In this document: positions 1-8,361 of the stretch, one piece after another
Layout of the letters: each line of letters begins with the position of its first letter
Position numbering within the stretch: position 1 is the stretch's first letter
NCBI RefSeq assembly: GCF_036965045.1
Contig: NZ_JBALOV010000013.1
Location: 1-64,000, forward strand
Direction of reading: 5' to 3'
Origin: Ferdinandcohnia sp036965045
GTDB taxonomy: Bacteria > Bacillota > Bacilli > Bacillales > Bacillaceae_L
Length of the DNA stretch: 64,000 nucleotides
The notes under the pieces: model-generated
What the model was told of the DNA's origin: nothing
What the model saw: the letters and a program-made list of their open reading frames with translations, nothing else
Databases searched by the model: none
Program-made: the position numbers and the translations under genes

Positions 1-24
1 AACAACCTCAATTTCCTTCAGCAT
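1..24 (-). CDS. Start of a YozD-like small protein (partial)
   Basis: Only the first eight codons are inside the window, reading MLKEIEVV from an ATG at 24 with an AAAGGGG ribosome binding site about seven bases upstream. The beginning resembles the start of Bacillus YozD (MKEIDLVID as I remember it), and yozD is next to yodN in B. subtilis, so synteny supports the guess. The rest lies beyond the left edge. Confidence 0.4.
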
Positions 25-101
25 GATCGACCCCTTTACTTAAGATGTATGTTTAAAAACAATCACCTATGTCAGTTTCATATGTATTTAATTTTTTAGT
101 C

Positions 102-119
102 ATGAACTTAAAAGTTCAT
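102..119. promoter_or_regulatory. Short perfect-arm palindrome between divergent genes
   Basis: ATGAACTT and AAGTTCAT form 8-bp inverted arms around AA in the space between the YozD-like gene (minus) and the small plus-strand gene. The right arm runs into CATACATA, which resembles a sporulation sigma-E/sigma-K -10 box. It could be an operator or overlap a promoter for the plus-strand gene; no regulator is known. Confidence 0.3.
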
Positions 120-167
120 ACATAGGATGGACTATAAAGATTGGACAAGCCTAATGGAGGGGTTCTC

Positions 168-365
168 ATGACAAAGCAATCGGTTATCGTAAATTTCCCA
201 GTAAAAAAAGAAGTCGAAGAGACAAATAAATTCCTTGAATTTATTGACGGCGATGGATTTGACAAAGTGTTAGGAAAAGTAACAAGTGGACTATTCTCTG
301 TTATTTTATTTTTAGGGATCCCTTATTTCTTTTATGTGTTCCTGCAAGCTTTCTTCATTAGTTAA
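168..365 (+). CDS. Small single-pass membrane protein, function unknown
   Basis: A 65-aa product. The ATG at 168 is chosen because GGAGGGG lies 5 bases upstream; the longer TTG reading from 141 has no such site. The first ~38 residues are charged and polar (many Lys/Glu), the rest is a hydrophobic segment (GLFSVILFLGIPYFFYVFLQ) typical of one membrane helix at the C-terminus. The stop codon overlaps the 3' end of the convergent yodN-like gene by four bases. I do not recognise a family; it sits inside the conserved yozD-yodN neighbourhood and may be a sporulation-associated small membrane protein. Confidence 0.6.
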   Translation: MTKQSVIVNFPVKKEVEETNKFLEFIDGDGFDKVLGKVTSGLFSVILFLGIPYFFYVFLQAFFIS

Positions 366-1054
366 TCGTTACCTTTCCCAGACTCAAACTTTTGTAAATT
401 TTTCATAGCTAAATCCATAACATCTTTATATTTCTGATCCTGGAACAGTTCGTGCAGGATCTTGTAGTCGTTGTAGACATCAAGTAAGCCATCTATGATT
501 TCTTTTTTCTCTTTTTTGATCCGCATATGATCTTTTTCGGATTTACGATAAATATCCATATTTTCATACATCCCCACATTTTTGTTTTTCTTTTTCACAA
601 AATACTTCAGCGAATATTTTTGAAGGAATGTTTCAGCTTGATCACAGTCTGCAAGTAGTGTGAGTTCATCCTCTCCCGCTTCGAGCCACTCACCGTCTGT
701 CACTCGCGCTAGTTCGTAAATCACATCCTCCCATGCACCCTCTTTATATCTCCAAATTTCGGTGTGTATCCCGACAATTTTAAACACATCATTGTCATAT
801 CCTTGAACAAAAACAAGGTCCCCAAAATAAAATTTATATTCAATTTCAATTTTTTCAATCTCTAGCGACTTTGCTTTATATTCTGAAAGTAGAGTTAACG
901 CCGATTCTGAGTAAAATGCCTCGCCTTTATTTACTTTATAAAGAAAATTCCCATCGAGTTTGCGGATATCTGTCACAGACCCAACTGTTCCGTATAACGT
1001 AACAACGACAATATCCCCGATTTTGTATTTTGGCTTTTTACTTTTACCATCCAT
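362..1054 (-). CDS. yodN: YodN-like protein of unknown function
   Basis: A 230-aa soluble protein, close to the length of B. subtilis YodN (about 220 aa). The first half is beta-rich with two KOW/SH3-like stretches (residues ~8-60 and ~70-130) beginning with YKIGDIVVV and FYFGDLVFVQGYDNDVFKI; the C-terminal third is highly charged and helical (KKKNKNVGMYENMDIYRKSEKDHM). No catalytic motif is visible. The assignment to YodN rests mainly on the neighbourhood (yozD-yodN-yozE-yokU-kamA order as in B. subtilis) plus similar size. Start ATG at 1054 is preceded by AAAGGGATGAGGAT. Confidence 0.65.
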   Translation of the reverse strand: MDGKSKKPKYKIGDIVVVTLYGTVGSVTDIRKLDGNFLYKVNKGEAFYSESALTLLSEYKAKSLEIEKIEIEYKFYFGDLVFVQGYDNDVFKIVGIHTEIWRYKEGAWEDVIYELARVTDGEWLEAGEDELTLLADCDQAETFLQKYSLKYFVKKKNKNVGMYENMDIYRKSEKDHMRIKKEKKEIIDGLLDVYNDYKILHELFQDQKYKDVMDLAMKNLQKFESGKGND

Positions 1055-1363
1055 ATCCTCATCCCTTTAGCTTTAGTGTCGATTTGAAGGGTGTGTGATA
1101 GTATATGCAGGTCTTTTGCAAAACGGCATTGGATTAGGGCTTGTGAGAGGAGAAAAATGTGTGGCTGCCGAGCCTAAAATTTGTAGAGGTTGAAGTGTTC
1201 GGTTTAGAGGTCAATTGGGTGTGTTTTGGGTGGCAGTAACATTTGGATAGCGGCGTTTTTTCGAGATAGTGACAGCAAATCGTGGATAGTGACAGTTTTG
1301 TAAGCAAATACTAATTTTTCATCGACTTGGAAACTAAAAAACCACCTAAACGGTGGTTAAAAA
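1055..1363. repeat. Non-coding spacer with an 11-bp direct repeat
   Basis: No convincing gene is present between yodN and yozE. The spacer is unusually rich in G and T on the plus strand for this genome. GATAGTGACAG occurs twice, at 1265-1275 and 1285-1295, with a 20-bp period. The yozE terminator occupies the right end. The degenerate GT-rich composition resembles decayed coding or dispersed repeat DNA; a small RNA is possible but nothing specific supports it. Confidence 0.4.
1335..1358 (-). terminator. Rho-independent terminator after yozE
   Basis: On the minus strand AACCACC pairs with GGTGGTT around a 5-base loop, followed by TTTTTTAG. It lies directly downstream of the yozE stop and should end the kamA-yokU-yozE transcript before yodN. 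Confidence 0.75.
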
Positions 1364-1582
1364 TCAGTCTTCGTTCAGATAATGCTCCCATGCTTTATCG
1401 AAAATGGACATGCTTTTTAAATATTGACCATTGAGCTCTAAATAAGAACTCAATTCATTGTAATCCTTCGAATAAATTGGAAAGCCGTGATCCAAATAAA
1501 CGTCATTTGCAAACTGACTGATATCATCTTTCGCTTTCGCTGTACGAAACTTCACAATATAGTGATAAAATGACTTCCCCAT
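1364..1582 (-). CDS. yozE: YozE family protein
   Basis: A 72-aa protein closely matching Bacillus YozE in length and pattern (FYHYIVKFR at the start, DISQFANDVYLDHGFP, then DYNELSSYLELNGQYL and a terminal aromatic WEHY). YozE proteins are small sterile-alpha-like helical proteins of unknown function. The ATG at 1582 has AGGAAGTGG upstream. It lies 63 bp after yokU on the same strand and is followed by a clear terminator, so it is probably the last gene of the kamA transcript. The same order is found in B. subtilis. Confidence 0.88.
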   Translation of the reverse strand: MGKSFYHYIVKFRTAKAKDDISQFANDVYLDHGFPIYSKDYNELSSYLELNGQYLKSMSIFDKAWEHYLNED

Positions 1583-1645
1583 ACAACCACTTCCTACTCT
1601 CGAACCATTTTTTTGTCATTTTATCACGTTATGTTGTCCTGTCAA

Positions 1646-1918
1646 CTAGAACCGAAAATAATTATGCTTCAAAAATCGGGGAATCTCCATGAGTTCCTTG
1701 TACTGAATTGTCTTCGAAAGTTTTTTTGTATCAATCAGCAAAAGCTGATCCTCAATTTCATTAATGATCCTTTCTTCTTGGTATTCCATGCCGCAATCAT
1801 CACATGTGATACTTGGTGTCTCTGTAATTTCAATTGCGCGGGTTCCGTCAGGGAGCTCCCAAAACACACTAATTGTTACTTCTCGCGCTTTTTCCGATTC
1901 ACACCACATACATTTCAA
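1646..1918 (-). CDS. yokU: YokU family zinc-finger protein
   Basis: A 90-aa protein with CMWC at the N-terminus and CDDC at residues ~39-42, a four-cysteine zinc knuckle of the type found in YgiT/MqsA-like antitoxin N-termini; the C-terminal half is helical. The start is a TTG at 1918 because AGGAGGTCATATCA ends immediately before it. It follows kamA by only 12 bp and is conserved next to kamA in bacilli, so it is likely cotranscribed and may help regulate or mature the aminomutase system, which is inference. No toxin partner gene is adjacent. Confidence 0.8.
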   Translation of the reverse strand: MKCMWCESEKAREVTISVFWELPDGTRAIEITETPSITCDDCGMEYQEERIINEIEDQLLLIDTKKLSKTIQYKELMEIPRFLKHNYFRF

Positions 1919-1930
1919 TGATATGACCTC

Positions 1931-3343
1931 CTAACTTGACGCTTCTTCTTCCTTATTTCCCTGCATTTTTTTCAAAGTAGATTGGTATTTTTTCTCCTTC
2001 AACTCATCACGTTTCTCTCGTTTGTCTTTTAATGTGCTGTGAGCTGGATCTTCATTGTATTTTTTCCTGCGAGAAATTCGATTGATTCCCTCTGGTACAA
2101 GATTGAAGCCATCCCCTAATAGGCCTGCAATTCCTGCAGTTGATTTCTTATCTTCAAGTGAACCGTAATGTTCGGTAAAGTATGCATCCGCACGTCCTGG
2201 CACGTAGTTTTCTGGCTCTGGATACGTTGTGATAACTCCCTCGAAGTTACGCAAAACAACTTTCTCTGGACTTTGCGAGAGCAGATAATTCGGCTGTATC
2301 GCAATTTTTCCACCCCCACCAGGTGCATCGACAACAAAAGTCGGTACAGCATAACCTGAGGTGTGTCCGCGAAGGCCCTCGATGATTTCTAAGCCCTTTG
2401 AGACAGGTGCTCGGAAGTGGCCAATGCCTTCAGATAAATCACATTGATAAATATAATATGGACGAACTCGTATCTTAACTAAATCATGCATGAGCTTTTT
2501 CATGATTTCGACACTATCGTTGATTCCAGCTAGAATAACCGATTGGTTTCCGACTGGAACCCCGGCATTTACCAGCATTTCACACGCCTTTTTTGCTTCT
2601 TCCGTAATCTCAATTGATGTATTGAAATGTGTATTTAACCAAACTGGATGATATTTCTTTAAAATGTTACAAAGGTTTTCAGTGATTCGCTGCGGGAACA
2701 CAACCGGTGCTCTCGTTCCGATTCGGATGATTTCTACGTGAGGAATCTCACGTAAGTTTTTTAAAATGTATTCAAGGATATTGTCGTTAATTAAAAGACC
2801 ATCACCACCTGAAATAAGGACGTCACGTACTTCAGGAGTGTTTGCGATATACCCGATAGCGGCATCGAGCTGTTTTTTCGGCACCCCCATACCGATTTGG
2901 CCGGAAAATCGTCTTCTCGTACAGTATCGGCAATACATCGAGCATTGGTTTGTTACTAAAAAGAGGACGCGATCAGGATAACGGTGGGTAAGCCCTGGTA
3001 CTGGTGAATCTTCGTCCTCTTCAAGAGGGTCCTCTAAATCATATTTTGTTTTGTAGATTTCTTTTCCAATCGGTACTGACTGCATCCGAATTGGGCATCG
3101 TGGATCATCTGGATTCATTAACGATGCGTAATATGGCGTTATATTTAAAGGAATCGTCTTTGTCGAAATTAAGACACCCTCCTCTTCCTCTGGAGTTAGA
3201 TTTATCACCTTGCGTAAATCATCAATCGTCCGGATTGTATTGGTTAATTGCCAAATCCAATCATTCCATTGCTCCTCTGTAACATCCTTCCATAATTCAA
3301 TGTCCTTCCAATGACGTTTAGGCTTATATAAATTCATCTGCAT
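1931..3343 (-). CDS. kamA: L-lysine 2,3-aminomutase
   Basis: A radical-SAM, PLP-dependent enzyme converting L-lysine to L-beta-lysine in the cytoplasm. The 470-aa protein has the radical-SAM cluster motif CSMYCRYC (CxxxCxxC) near residue 135, followed by TRRRFSG, the SGGDGLL motif, and PGGGGKI near residue 330, where the family binds PLP through a lysine. The ATG at 3343 (MQMNLYKPKRHW) is chosen because GGGAGGAG lies ~8 bases upstream; the in-frame upstream codons would overlap the promoter. It has its own sigma-54 promoter just upstream and is followed by yokU. The ~50 C-terminal residues are Lys/Glu-rich, as in Bacillus homologues. Confidence 0.96.
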   Translation of the reverse strand: MQMNLYKPKRHWKDIELWKDVTEEQWNDWIWQLTNTIRTIDDLRKVINLTPEEEEGVLISTKTIPLNITPYYASLMNPDDPRCPIRMQSVPIGKEIYKTKYDLEDPLEEDEDSPVPGLTHRYPDRVLFLVTNQCSMYCRYCTRRRFSGQIGMGVPKKQLDAAIGYIANTPEVRDVLISGGDGLLINDNILEYILKNLREIPHVEIIRIGTRAPVVFPQRITENLCNILKKYHPVWLNTHFNTSIEITEEAKKACEMLVNAGVPVGNQSVILAGINDSVEIMKKLMHDLVKIRVRPYYIYQCDLSEGIGHFRAPVSKGLEIIEGLRGHTSGYAVPTFVVDAPGGGGKIAIQPNYLLSQSPEKVVLRNFEGVITTYPEPENYVPGRADAYFTEHYGSLEDKKSTAGIAGLLGDGFNLVPEGINRISRRKKYNEDPAHSTLKDKREKRDELKEKKYQSTLKKMQGNKEEEASS

Positions 3344-3372
3344 AAAAAATCTCCTCCCTACTGTTAGTAACA

Positions 3373-3389
3373 TGCAAGTAGCATGCCAA
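3373..3389 (-). promoter_or_regulatory. Sigma-54 (-24/-12) promoter of kamA
   Basis: On the minus strand TTGGCAT, five bases, then TTGCA: the -24/-12 spacing of sigma-54 (SigL) promoters is exact (TGGCAC-N5-TTGCW consensus, one mismatch). The predicted start falls about 20 bp before the kamA ATG at 3343. The gene immediately upstream encodes a sigma-54 activator, which strongly supports the assignment. Confidence 0.85.
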
Positions 3390-3414
3390 CTATGAAGCAG
3401 AAAGGAGATTTCAT

Positions 3415-4785
3415 TTAAAATTTCTTCTTTTGCAGTTTGTATTGTAAGGTTTGACGTGGAATCTCTAGTAGTTTAGCAGCTTGGTTGATGTTCCCAGCTG
3501 ATTTTTTCATAGCTGCATCAATTAAGCTATTTTCCATTTCTTGTATTGCTTCTCGGAGTGGTCTTAATGCTTTTGGAGCAATAGCTTGTGTTTCGACAAG
3601 ATGATTTGGCAGAATGTCCTTTGTAAGGGTTGGCCCTTCCGTCATGATCATTGCATGCTCAATAATATGCTTTAACTCCCGAACATTCCCGGGCCAGTTG
3701 TAATGAGTAAAAAGTTCAAGAACCTCATCTTCCACTTTTGAAACTTGTTTTTGAAAACTATGGTTATAGAGTCCAATAAAATGATCCACTAGATACGGGA
3801 TATCCTCGATTCGTTCACGTAATGGCGGAATCTCAAGGGAAAAAACATTTAGCCGGTAGTACAAATCCGGTCGTAACTCACCCGCTTTAACACATTCCGA
3901 CGGGTATTTATTTAATGCCACAATCACGCGAACATCTACTTGGAGAGCTTTCGGGCTGCCAATTCTACGCACCATTCCATCTTCAAGAACACGAAGTAAT
4001 CGTGATTGGAGCTCTAATGGCATCGAATTGATTTCGTCTAAAAAAAGCGTCCCACCATGAGCAATTTCAAACAATCCAGCACGGTCGACCGCACCTGTGT
4101 AACTTCCTTTTACCGTCCCAAATAAAATGCTTTCTAACAAGCTCTCAGGTAATGCCGCACAGTTTTGTGCAATAAAAGGGGCCGGTCTGCGCGATGATTC
4201 ATTATGAATCGATTGAACAAGAAGCTCTTTTCCAGTGCCTGTTTCCCCGTACACCATAACCGTTGATGAAGAGTTCGCAACCTTTGTCGCTTGTTGCTTT
4301 ACATGATTGAAGCGTTCATTTATCGTTAAAATGTCATGAAAGGTGTATTTCGCTCCGTAAATCTCATTTGGCTTTTTCGAGACACCACGAACCTTTGATT
4401 GCAGGTCCATCAATTTATTGGATAAGTCTTTGATTTTCGAATAATCTTTTCCAATTTCGACTGCACCTACAAAACTACCGTTAATTCTTATCGGAAGAGT
4501 CGTATTCACGGTATCGATAAGCTTTCCCCATTTATTTTTATAGGTTTGGGGGAGATGAAAAATCGGCTGCTTTGTGCGAATGACCTTTAATAGTGTGCTA
4601 GAATTTTCATTTAAGGAGGGAAAGACCTCAAGAAGATGCTTTCCAAGCACCTCCTCCCGGTGAAGACCATCATGCTCTGCAGCAACCTGATTATAGAAGA
4701 TGGTGATTCCTTCCTCATTTACAACATGAATGGCTTCATCAATACTATCTAATATGGCGATGACAAGTTCTTCTCCGATTTGCAT
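3415..4785 (-). CDS. kamR: Sigma-54-dependent activator of the kam cluster (KamR-like)
   Basis: A 456-aa bacterial enhancer-binding protein. Order: PAS domain (residues ~8-110, with DSIDEAIHVVNEEG), AAA+ sigma-54 interaction domain (~150-375) with Walker A GETGTGKE, the sigma-54 contact loop as GSYTGA (a variant of GAFTGA), a Walker B region GGTLFLDEI, and a Fis-type helix-turn-helix at the C-terminus (NINQAAKLLEIPRQTLQYKL). The ATG at 4785 has AGGAGGTGGAGATT upstream; the longer reading lacks a site. It lies between yodP and kamA and should activate the sigma-54 promoter 3' of it. The PAS domain probably senses an intracellular lysine-derived ligand, which is inference. B. subtilis lacks this insertion between yodP and kamA. 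Confidence 0.9.
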   Translation of the reverse strand: MQIGEELVIAILDSIDEAIHVVNEEGITIFYNQVAAEHDGLHREEVLGKHLLEVFPSLNENSSTLLKVIRTKQPIFHLPQTYKNKWGKLIDTVNTTLPIRINGSFVGAVEIGKDYSKIKDLSNKLMDLQSKVRGVSKKPNEIYGAKYTFHDILTINERFNHVKQQATKVANSSSTVMVYGETGTGKELLVQSIHNESSRRPAPFIAQNCAALPESLLESILFGTVKGSYTGAVDRAGLFEIAHGGTLFLDEINSMPLELQSRLLRVLEDGMVRRIGSPKALQVDVRVIVALNKYPSECVKAGELRPDLYYRLNVFSLEIPPLRERIEDIPYLVDHFIGLYNHSFQKQVSKVEDEVLELFTHYNWPGNVRELKHIIEHAMIMTEGPTLTKDILPNHLVETQAIAPKALRPLREAIQEMENSLIDAAMKKSAGNINQAAKLLEIPRQTLQYKLQKKKF

Positions 4786-4843
4786 GAATCTCCACCTCCT
4801 ATCACGATGAAATTTCGGCGCATGCTGCCGAAAAATCGGCAAA

Positions 4844-5701
4844 TCATTGCTTGGAGAGATCTTTCACCCACACATTCATATCTTCAATATTATCAAAGAT
4901 GTAACAATTGTTTGTGAGCCTTCCAGTATACGAGTATCCTAACTGGTAGAAGCTTTTGTTCATACCATATGAAAGTGCCCTTGCTATCGAGTAGGCACAA
5001 TAGATTCCATTGTTTATAAGCTCTTTTTCGAGTTTTACTAAGAGCCTTTTCATTAACCCGTGCTTTCGGTAGTCATCTAAGGTTGCACAATCGGTCAGTT
5101 CAGCGTTGTAGAATGTTGTGTTTACTTCCGCTGAAGCCGCGCTGACAATATCGCCATTGTCCTCAACTACATAAAAAATCGTCGAATCCTTCATCACTTG
5201 CTGAATATAGTCTGGGTTGTTTAATGGAGTAGGATAGATTTGAAAAACGGTACTATATAATGCGGCTAACTTGCCAGTATCTTCAGGAATTGCTTTGCGG
5301 ATTAAGAAATTGGTGACTGTTAATTTATTCTTCTGTGGACTACTAAGAATGTCAGTTATTACTTTTTCTTCTTGCATCCATTTTTCACTATTTCGGCGTT
5401 CATTTGTAAAATATTTCGTAACAAGATAGGCATCACTTCCATTAAAATATTTGGGAATCATTGCTTCAATCATATATCCTTGAGACATAAGCACAAATAC
5501 ATCCTCACTTTTGGTCATCCAAATGATTTTTTCAAAAGAATGTTGTTTGGAAATATCGTTTACTTCCTTCAACAAGGATAAGAGATTGCCTCGATACTCT
5601 AAAACTCGAAGTCTTCGATTAAAATAATCTATGACAATGTTTGCTTGGTATGTAGCAGCGGTTAGTTGTTTTTGTTCACTGTACTTCTGACTTGACAACA
5701 T
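4844..5701 (-). CDS. yodP: Putative beta-lysine N-acetyltransferase
   Basis: A 285-aa GNAT-family protein of the AblB/YodP type. The C-terminal half carries the GNAT fold (residues ~135-280: FLIRKAIPEDTGKLAALYSTVF, then FYVVEDNGDIVSAASAEV, and the acetyl-CoA loop region DYRKHGLMKRLLVKLEKEL). Family members acetylate N6 of beta-lysine made by KamA. The start is ATG 5701, preceded by AGGAGG. In clusters with YodQRST the acetyl group probably protects the amine during catabolism and is later removed by YodQ, rather than producing the osmolyte N-acetyl-beta-lysine; that is inference from gene content. Confidence 0.9.
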   Translation of the reverse strand: MLSSQKYSEQKQLTAATYQANIVIDYFNRRLRVLEYRGNLLSLLKEVNDISKQHSFEKIIWMTKSEDVFVLMSQGYMIEAMIPKYFNGSDAYLVTKYFTNERRNSEKWMQEEKVITDILSSPQKNKLTVTNFLIRKAIPEDTGKLAALYSTVFQIYPTPLNNPDYIQQVMKDSTIFYVVEDNGDIVSAASAEVNTTFYNAELTDCATLDDYRKHGLMKRLLVKLEKELINNGIYCAYSIARALSYGMNKSFYQLGYSYTGRLTNNCYIFDNIEDMNVWVKDLSKQ

Positions 5702-5733
5702 CAAACCTCCTCAAAATCTTTTCTACCATCATA

Positions 5734-7008
5734 TCATGAATCTTCAGAAACCTCACACCACTGTAAAATCGTTTGGGCAATGATTTCTGCGGTTTCGAAC
5801 ATTCGTTCAAGCTCAATATACTCATTTGGGTAATGGGCAACCTCTGTTGTTCCAGGACCAAAAACAATCGTTGGAATATTGCCAACCGCAGTTAAAAGCC
5901 CACCATCCGTGCCCCATGGCGATGCTTCAATAATCGGTTCTTCTCCCTTCACCTGTTTAAAGCTATCTTTTAAAACAATCATCAGTTCATGTTCGGGGTC
6001 AATCGTGCCTGGCACCCATCTCGCACCAAACCACTCGAGACCAACCGGATAGTCTCCGAACCATTTATCAATCTCCGATAATTTTTCAAGCCATTGTTTC
6101 ATCTCACCTTTTGCATGTTCAATCGTTTCCTCTGGAGCAACCCCCATTCGTCCTTCGATTGTGACAACATCGGGAACAGAGGATGGCCATGTTCCACCAT
6201 GAATTTTTCCAATATTAATAGGCACTGGAATAGGTGTATTTTTATATAAAGGGTCATTAATCGTACCATTTCGGATCATTTCAAGCTTTAGTATATGGTT
6301 GATAACGGTCATCGATTTTTCAATCGCACTAATGCCCTCATATCTCGTTCCTCCATGTGCAATTCGTCCATAAATATCAATCTTAAACCATAAGGACCCT
6401 TGCTGTTTCGGGAAAATCTTCATATTTGTTGGTTCCGGAATGATCGCCCCATCTGCTTTATATCCTTTTAAAATCGTCGCAAGTGTGCCAGCTCCCCCAC
6501 TTTCCTCTTCAATCACACTTTGAAAAATGACATCTCCCTTTAATTGAATACCAGATTCCTTGATGGCTTGAATGGCTAAAAGTAGCGCTACGTTTCCTCC
6601 CTTCATATCGGTGGAGCCACGTCCATATAGTTTTCCATCTTTCACTTGTGCAGAGTATGGATCCAAATCCCATTGAGTGATATCGCCTTCTGGAACGACA
6701 TCGATATGACCATTTAAAAGGAGAGATTTTCCACCTCCTGTCCCTTTTAGCACGCCAACGACATTTGGACTATCGTTAAAATTGGTTCTGGGGGATACAA
6801 AATAAGGATGCTTTAGCAGGTCTGAACCATTAGGCTCCCAAATGTCAATTTCCATCCCAAGCTGGCGACATTTTTCAATGACAATTGCTTGGGAAGATCT
6901 TTCATTTCCTTGAAGACTCGGTTCTTGAACGAGTTTTTTCAAAAGACGGATGCCCTTATTTTTGTTTTCTTGTATCCACTTTTTAACTTTCTCATTATTG
7001 TCAGTCAC
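5734..7008 (-). CDS. yodQ: M20-family deacetylase/peptidase YodQ
   Basis: A 424-aa zinc metallohydrolase of the ArgE/DapE/ACY1 group. Visible metal-binding motifs: NGHIDVVPEGD (H and D), GRGSTDMKGG, and EEESGGAG with the catalytic glutamates; a dimerisation domain occupies residues ~195-310, and the last metal histidine is in EVAHYPNEY. The GTG start at 7008 follows AGGGAGGAGAAAT. It lies between yodR and yodP in a compact operon and is the expected deacetylase for an N-acetylated beta-lysine intermediate. Substrate is inferred from context. Confidence 0.9.
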   Translation of the reverse strand: MTDNNEKVKKWIQENKNKGIRLLKKLVQEPSLQGNERSSQAIVIEKCRQLGMEIDIWEPNGSDLLKHPYFVSPRTNFNDSPNVVGVLKGTGGGKSLLLNGHIDVVPEGDITQWDLDPYSAQVKDGKLYGRGSTDMKGGNVALLLAIQAIKESGIQLKGDVIFQSVIEEESGGAGTLATILKGYKADGAIIPEPTNMKIFPKQQGSLWFKIDIYGRIAHGGTRYEGISAIEKSMTVINHILKLEMIRNGTINDPLYKNTPIPVPINIGKIHGGTWPSSVPDVVTIEGRMGVAPEETIEHAKGEMKQWLEKLSEIDKWFGDYPVGLEWFGARWVPGTIDPEHELMIVLKDSFKQVKGEEPIIEASPWGTDGGLLTAVGNIPTIVFGPGTTEVAHYPNEYIELERMFETAEIIAQTILQWCEVSEDS

Positions 7009-7022
7009 ACATTTCTCCTCCC

Positions 7023-7664
7023 TTACGATAGTTGCAGTTCGGCACTTGTATTTTTGACGACATCTTCGACTGTAAAAGGAGCCATTACTTCAAGTAAATG
7101 AAGTCCGCCCCCTCTCACTTCAATCACCGCCATATCGGTAATGATGAGATCGACACAGCTTTTTGAAGTAAGAGGAAGACTACATTCCTTGACTATCTTG
7201 GAGTTTCCATGTTTATCGACATGATTCATTAAGACAATGACTTTTTTCGCTTTTTGCGCCAGTTCCATCGCTCCCCCCATCCCTGGAACGCGTTTACCTG
7301 GAACAATCCAATTGGCAAGATCGCCTTTTTCACTAACCTGAAGGGAGCCTAAAATTGTGATATCTATATAACCACGACGAATCATTCCAAAGGCGATTGA
7401 ACTATCAAAATAAGAGGAACCCGTGACAGTTGTTACTGGGTACCCAGCAGCATTGCATAGATTCTCATCCTCTTCACCCTTAACTGGGCTTGGACCGATT
7501 CCTAAAATACCGTTTTCTGCATGGACCATTACGTTTATTCCATCAGGGAGGTGATTTGGAACGAGGGAAGGGATACCTATTCCTAGGTTTACAATCATTC
7601 CATCCTTGATCTCCTGCGCAGCCCTCTTGGCAATCCGATTGCGAATATCTACTCCCATACCCAT
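7023..7664 (-). CDS. yodR: CoA-transferase subunit B (YodR)
   Basis: A 213-aa class I CoA-transferase beta subunit. It has the N-terminal DGMIVNLGIGIPSLVPNHL motif and HAENGILG carrying the catalytic glutamate (the ExG of class I CoA-transferases), plus PGKRVPGMGGAMEL. ATG 7664 is preferred, with GGGGTG eight bases upstream; the reading frame starts 15 bp inside the end of yodS, so the two subunits are translationally coupled. With YodS it should transfer CoA to a 3-oxo or amino-derived acid of the lysine route. Confidence 0.9.
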   Translation of the reverse strand: MGMGVDIRNRIAKRAAQEIKDGMIVNLGIGIPSLVPNHLPDGINVMVHAENGILGIGPSPVKGEEDENLCNAAGYPVTTVTGSSYFDSSIAFGMIRRGYIDITILGSLQVSEKGDLANWIVPGKRVPGMGGAMELAQKAKKVIVLMNHVDKHGNSKIVKECSLPLTSKSCVDLIITDMAVIEVRGGGLHLLEVMAPFTVEDVVKNTSAELQLS

Positions 7665-8344
7665 TTCCAATTCACCCCTTTGCTTTCGATAATCATATCT
7701 ACATAAACACCAGGCGTAACGATTTCTTCTGGGTCCAATTCTGAGAGTGGAACGATTTCTTCGACCTCGGCAATCGTGAATTTCCCAGCCATTGCCACAA
7801 GAGGGTTCATATTTCGGGCACTTTTGTCATAAACAAGGTTACCAAATGGATCCGCTTTTTTCGCAAAAATAATAGAAACATCTGCAGTAAGTGGCTTTTC
7901 TAAAAGATAGTTTGTGCCGTCAATTGTCATGATTTGTTTCCCATTTGATACGATTTCATTATCAATCCCAACATCAACTAAAATACCGCCCAGCCCCACA
8001 CCACCTGCTCGAATGCGTTCCGCAAGTGTTCCTTGAGGCGAAAACTCGATTTCCATTTTTCCATCCGTCATCAATTGCCCTGCAACTGGGTTAGAACCGA
8101 TATGGGATACGATGCATTTTTTAGCATGGCCGCGACTTACAAGTTTTCCAATTCCGATGTTTGGAAAACCCGTATCATTTCCGATTAAGGTTAAATTCCT
8201 TACATTTTTTTCTAGCAAACCATCAATCAGGGTTGGAGGGCTCCCAATCCCACCAAAACCCCCAAACATGACCGTAGTTCCATCGTTGATATGTTCGAGT
8301 GCCTTTTCTAAAGTTGATATCTTATTGTAGCGATTTACAATCAA
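7649..8344 (-). CDS. yodS: CoA-transferase subunit A (YodS)
   Basis: A 231-aa class I CoA-transferase alpha subunit with the glycine-rich TVMFGGFGGIGSP near residue 24 and the SHIGSNPVAGQLM and PQGTLAERIRAGGVG motifs typical of AtoD/ScoA-like proteins. The TTG start at 8344 is preceded by GGAGG at a 9-base spacing. It overlaps yodR and follows yodT by 17 bp. The partner YodR supplies the catalytic glutamate. Confidence 0.9.
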   Translation of the reverse strand: MIVNRYNKISTLEKALEHINDGTTVMFGGFGGIGSPPTLIDGLLEKNVRNLTLIGNDTGFPNIGIGKLVSRGHAKKCIVSHIGSNPVAGQLMTDGKMEIEFSPQGTLAERIRAGGVGLGGILVDVGIDNEIVSNGKQIMTIDGTNYLLEKPLTADVSIIFAKKADPFGNLVYDKSARNMNPLVAMAGKFTIAEVEEIVPLSELDPEEIVTPGVYVDMIIESKGVNWKWVWE

Positions 8345-8361
8345 TCTATAACACCTCCATG

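Noticed and set aside
3004..3282. Plus-strand frames inside kamA (also 2168-2359, 2766-2981)
   Set aside because: Antisense shadows of a well-supported enzyme gene, without ribosome binding sites.
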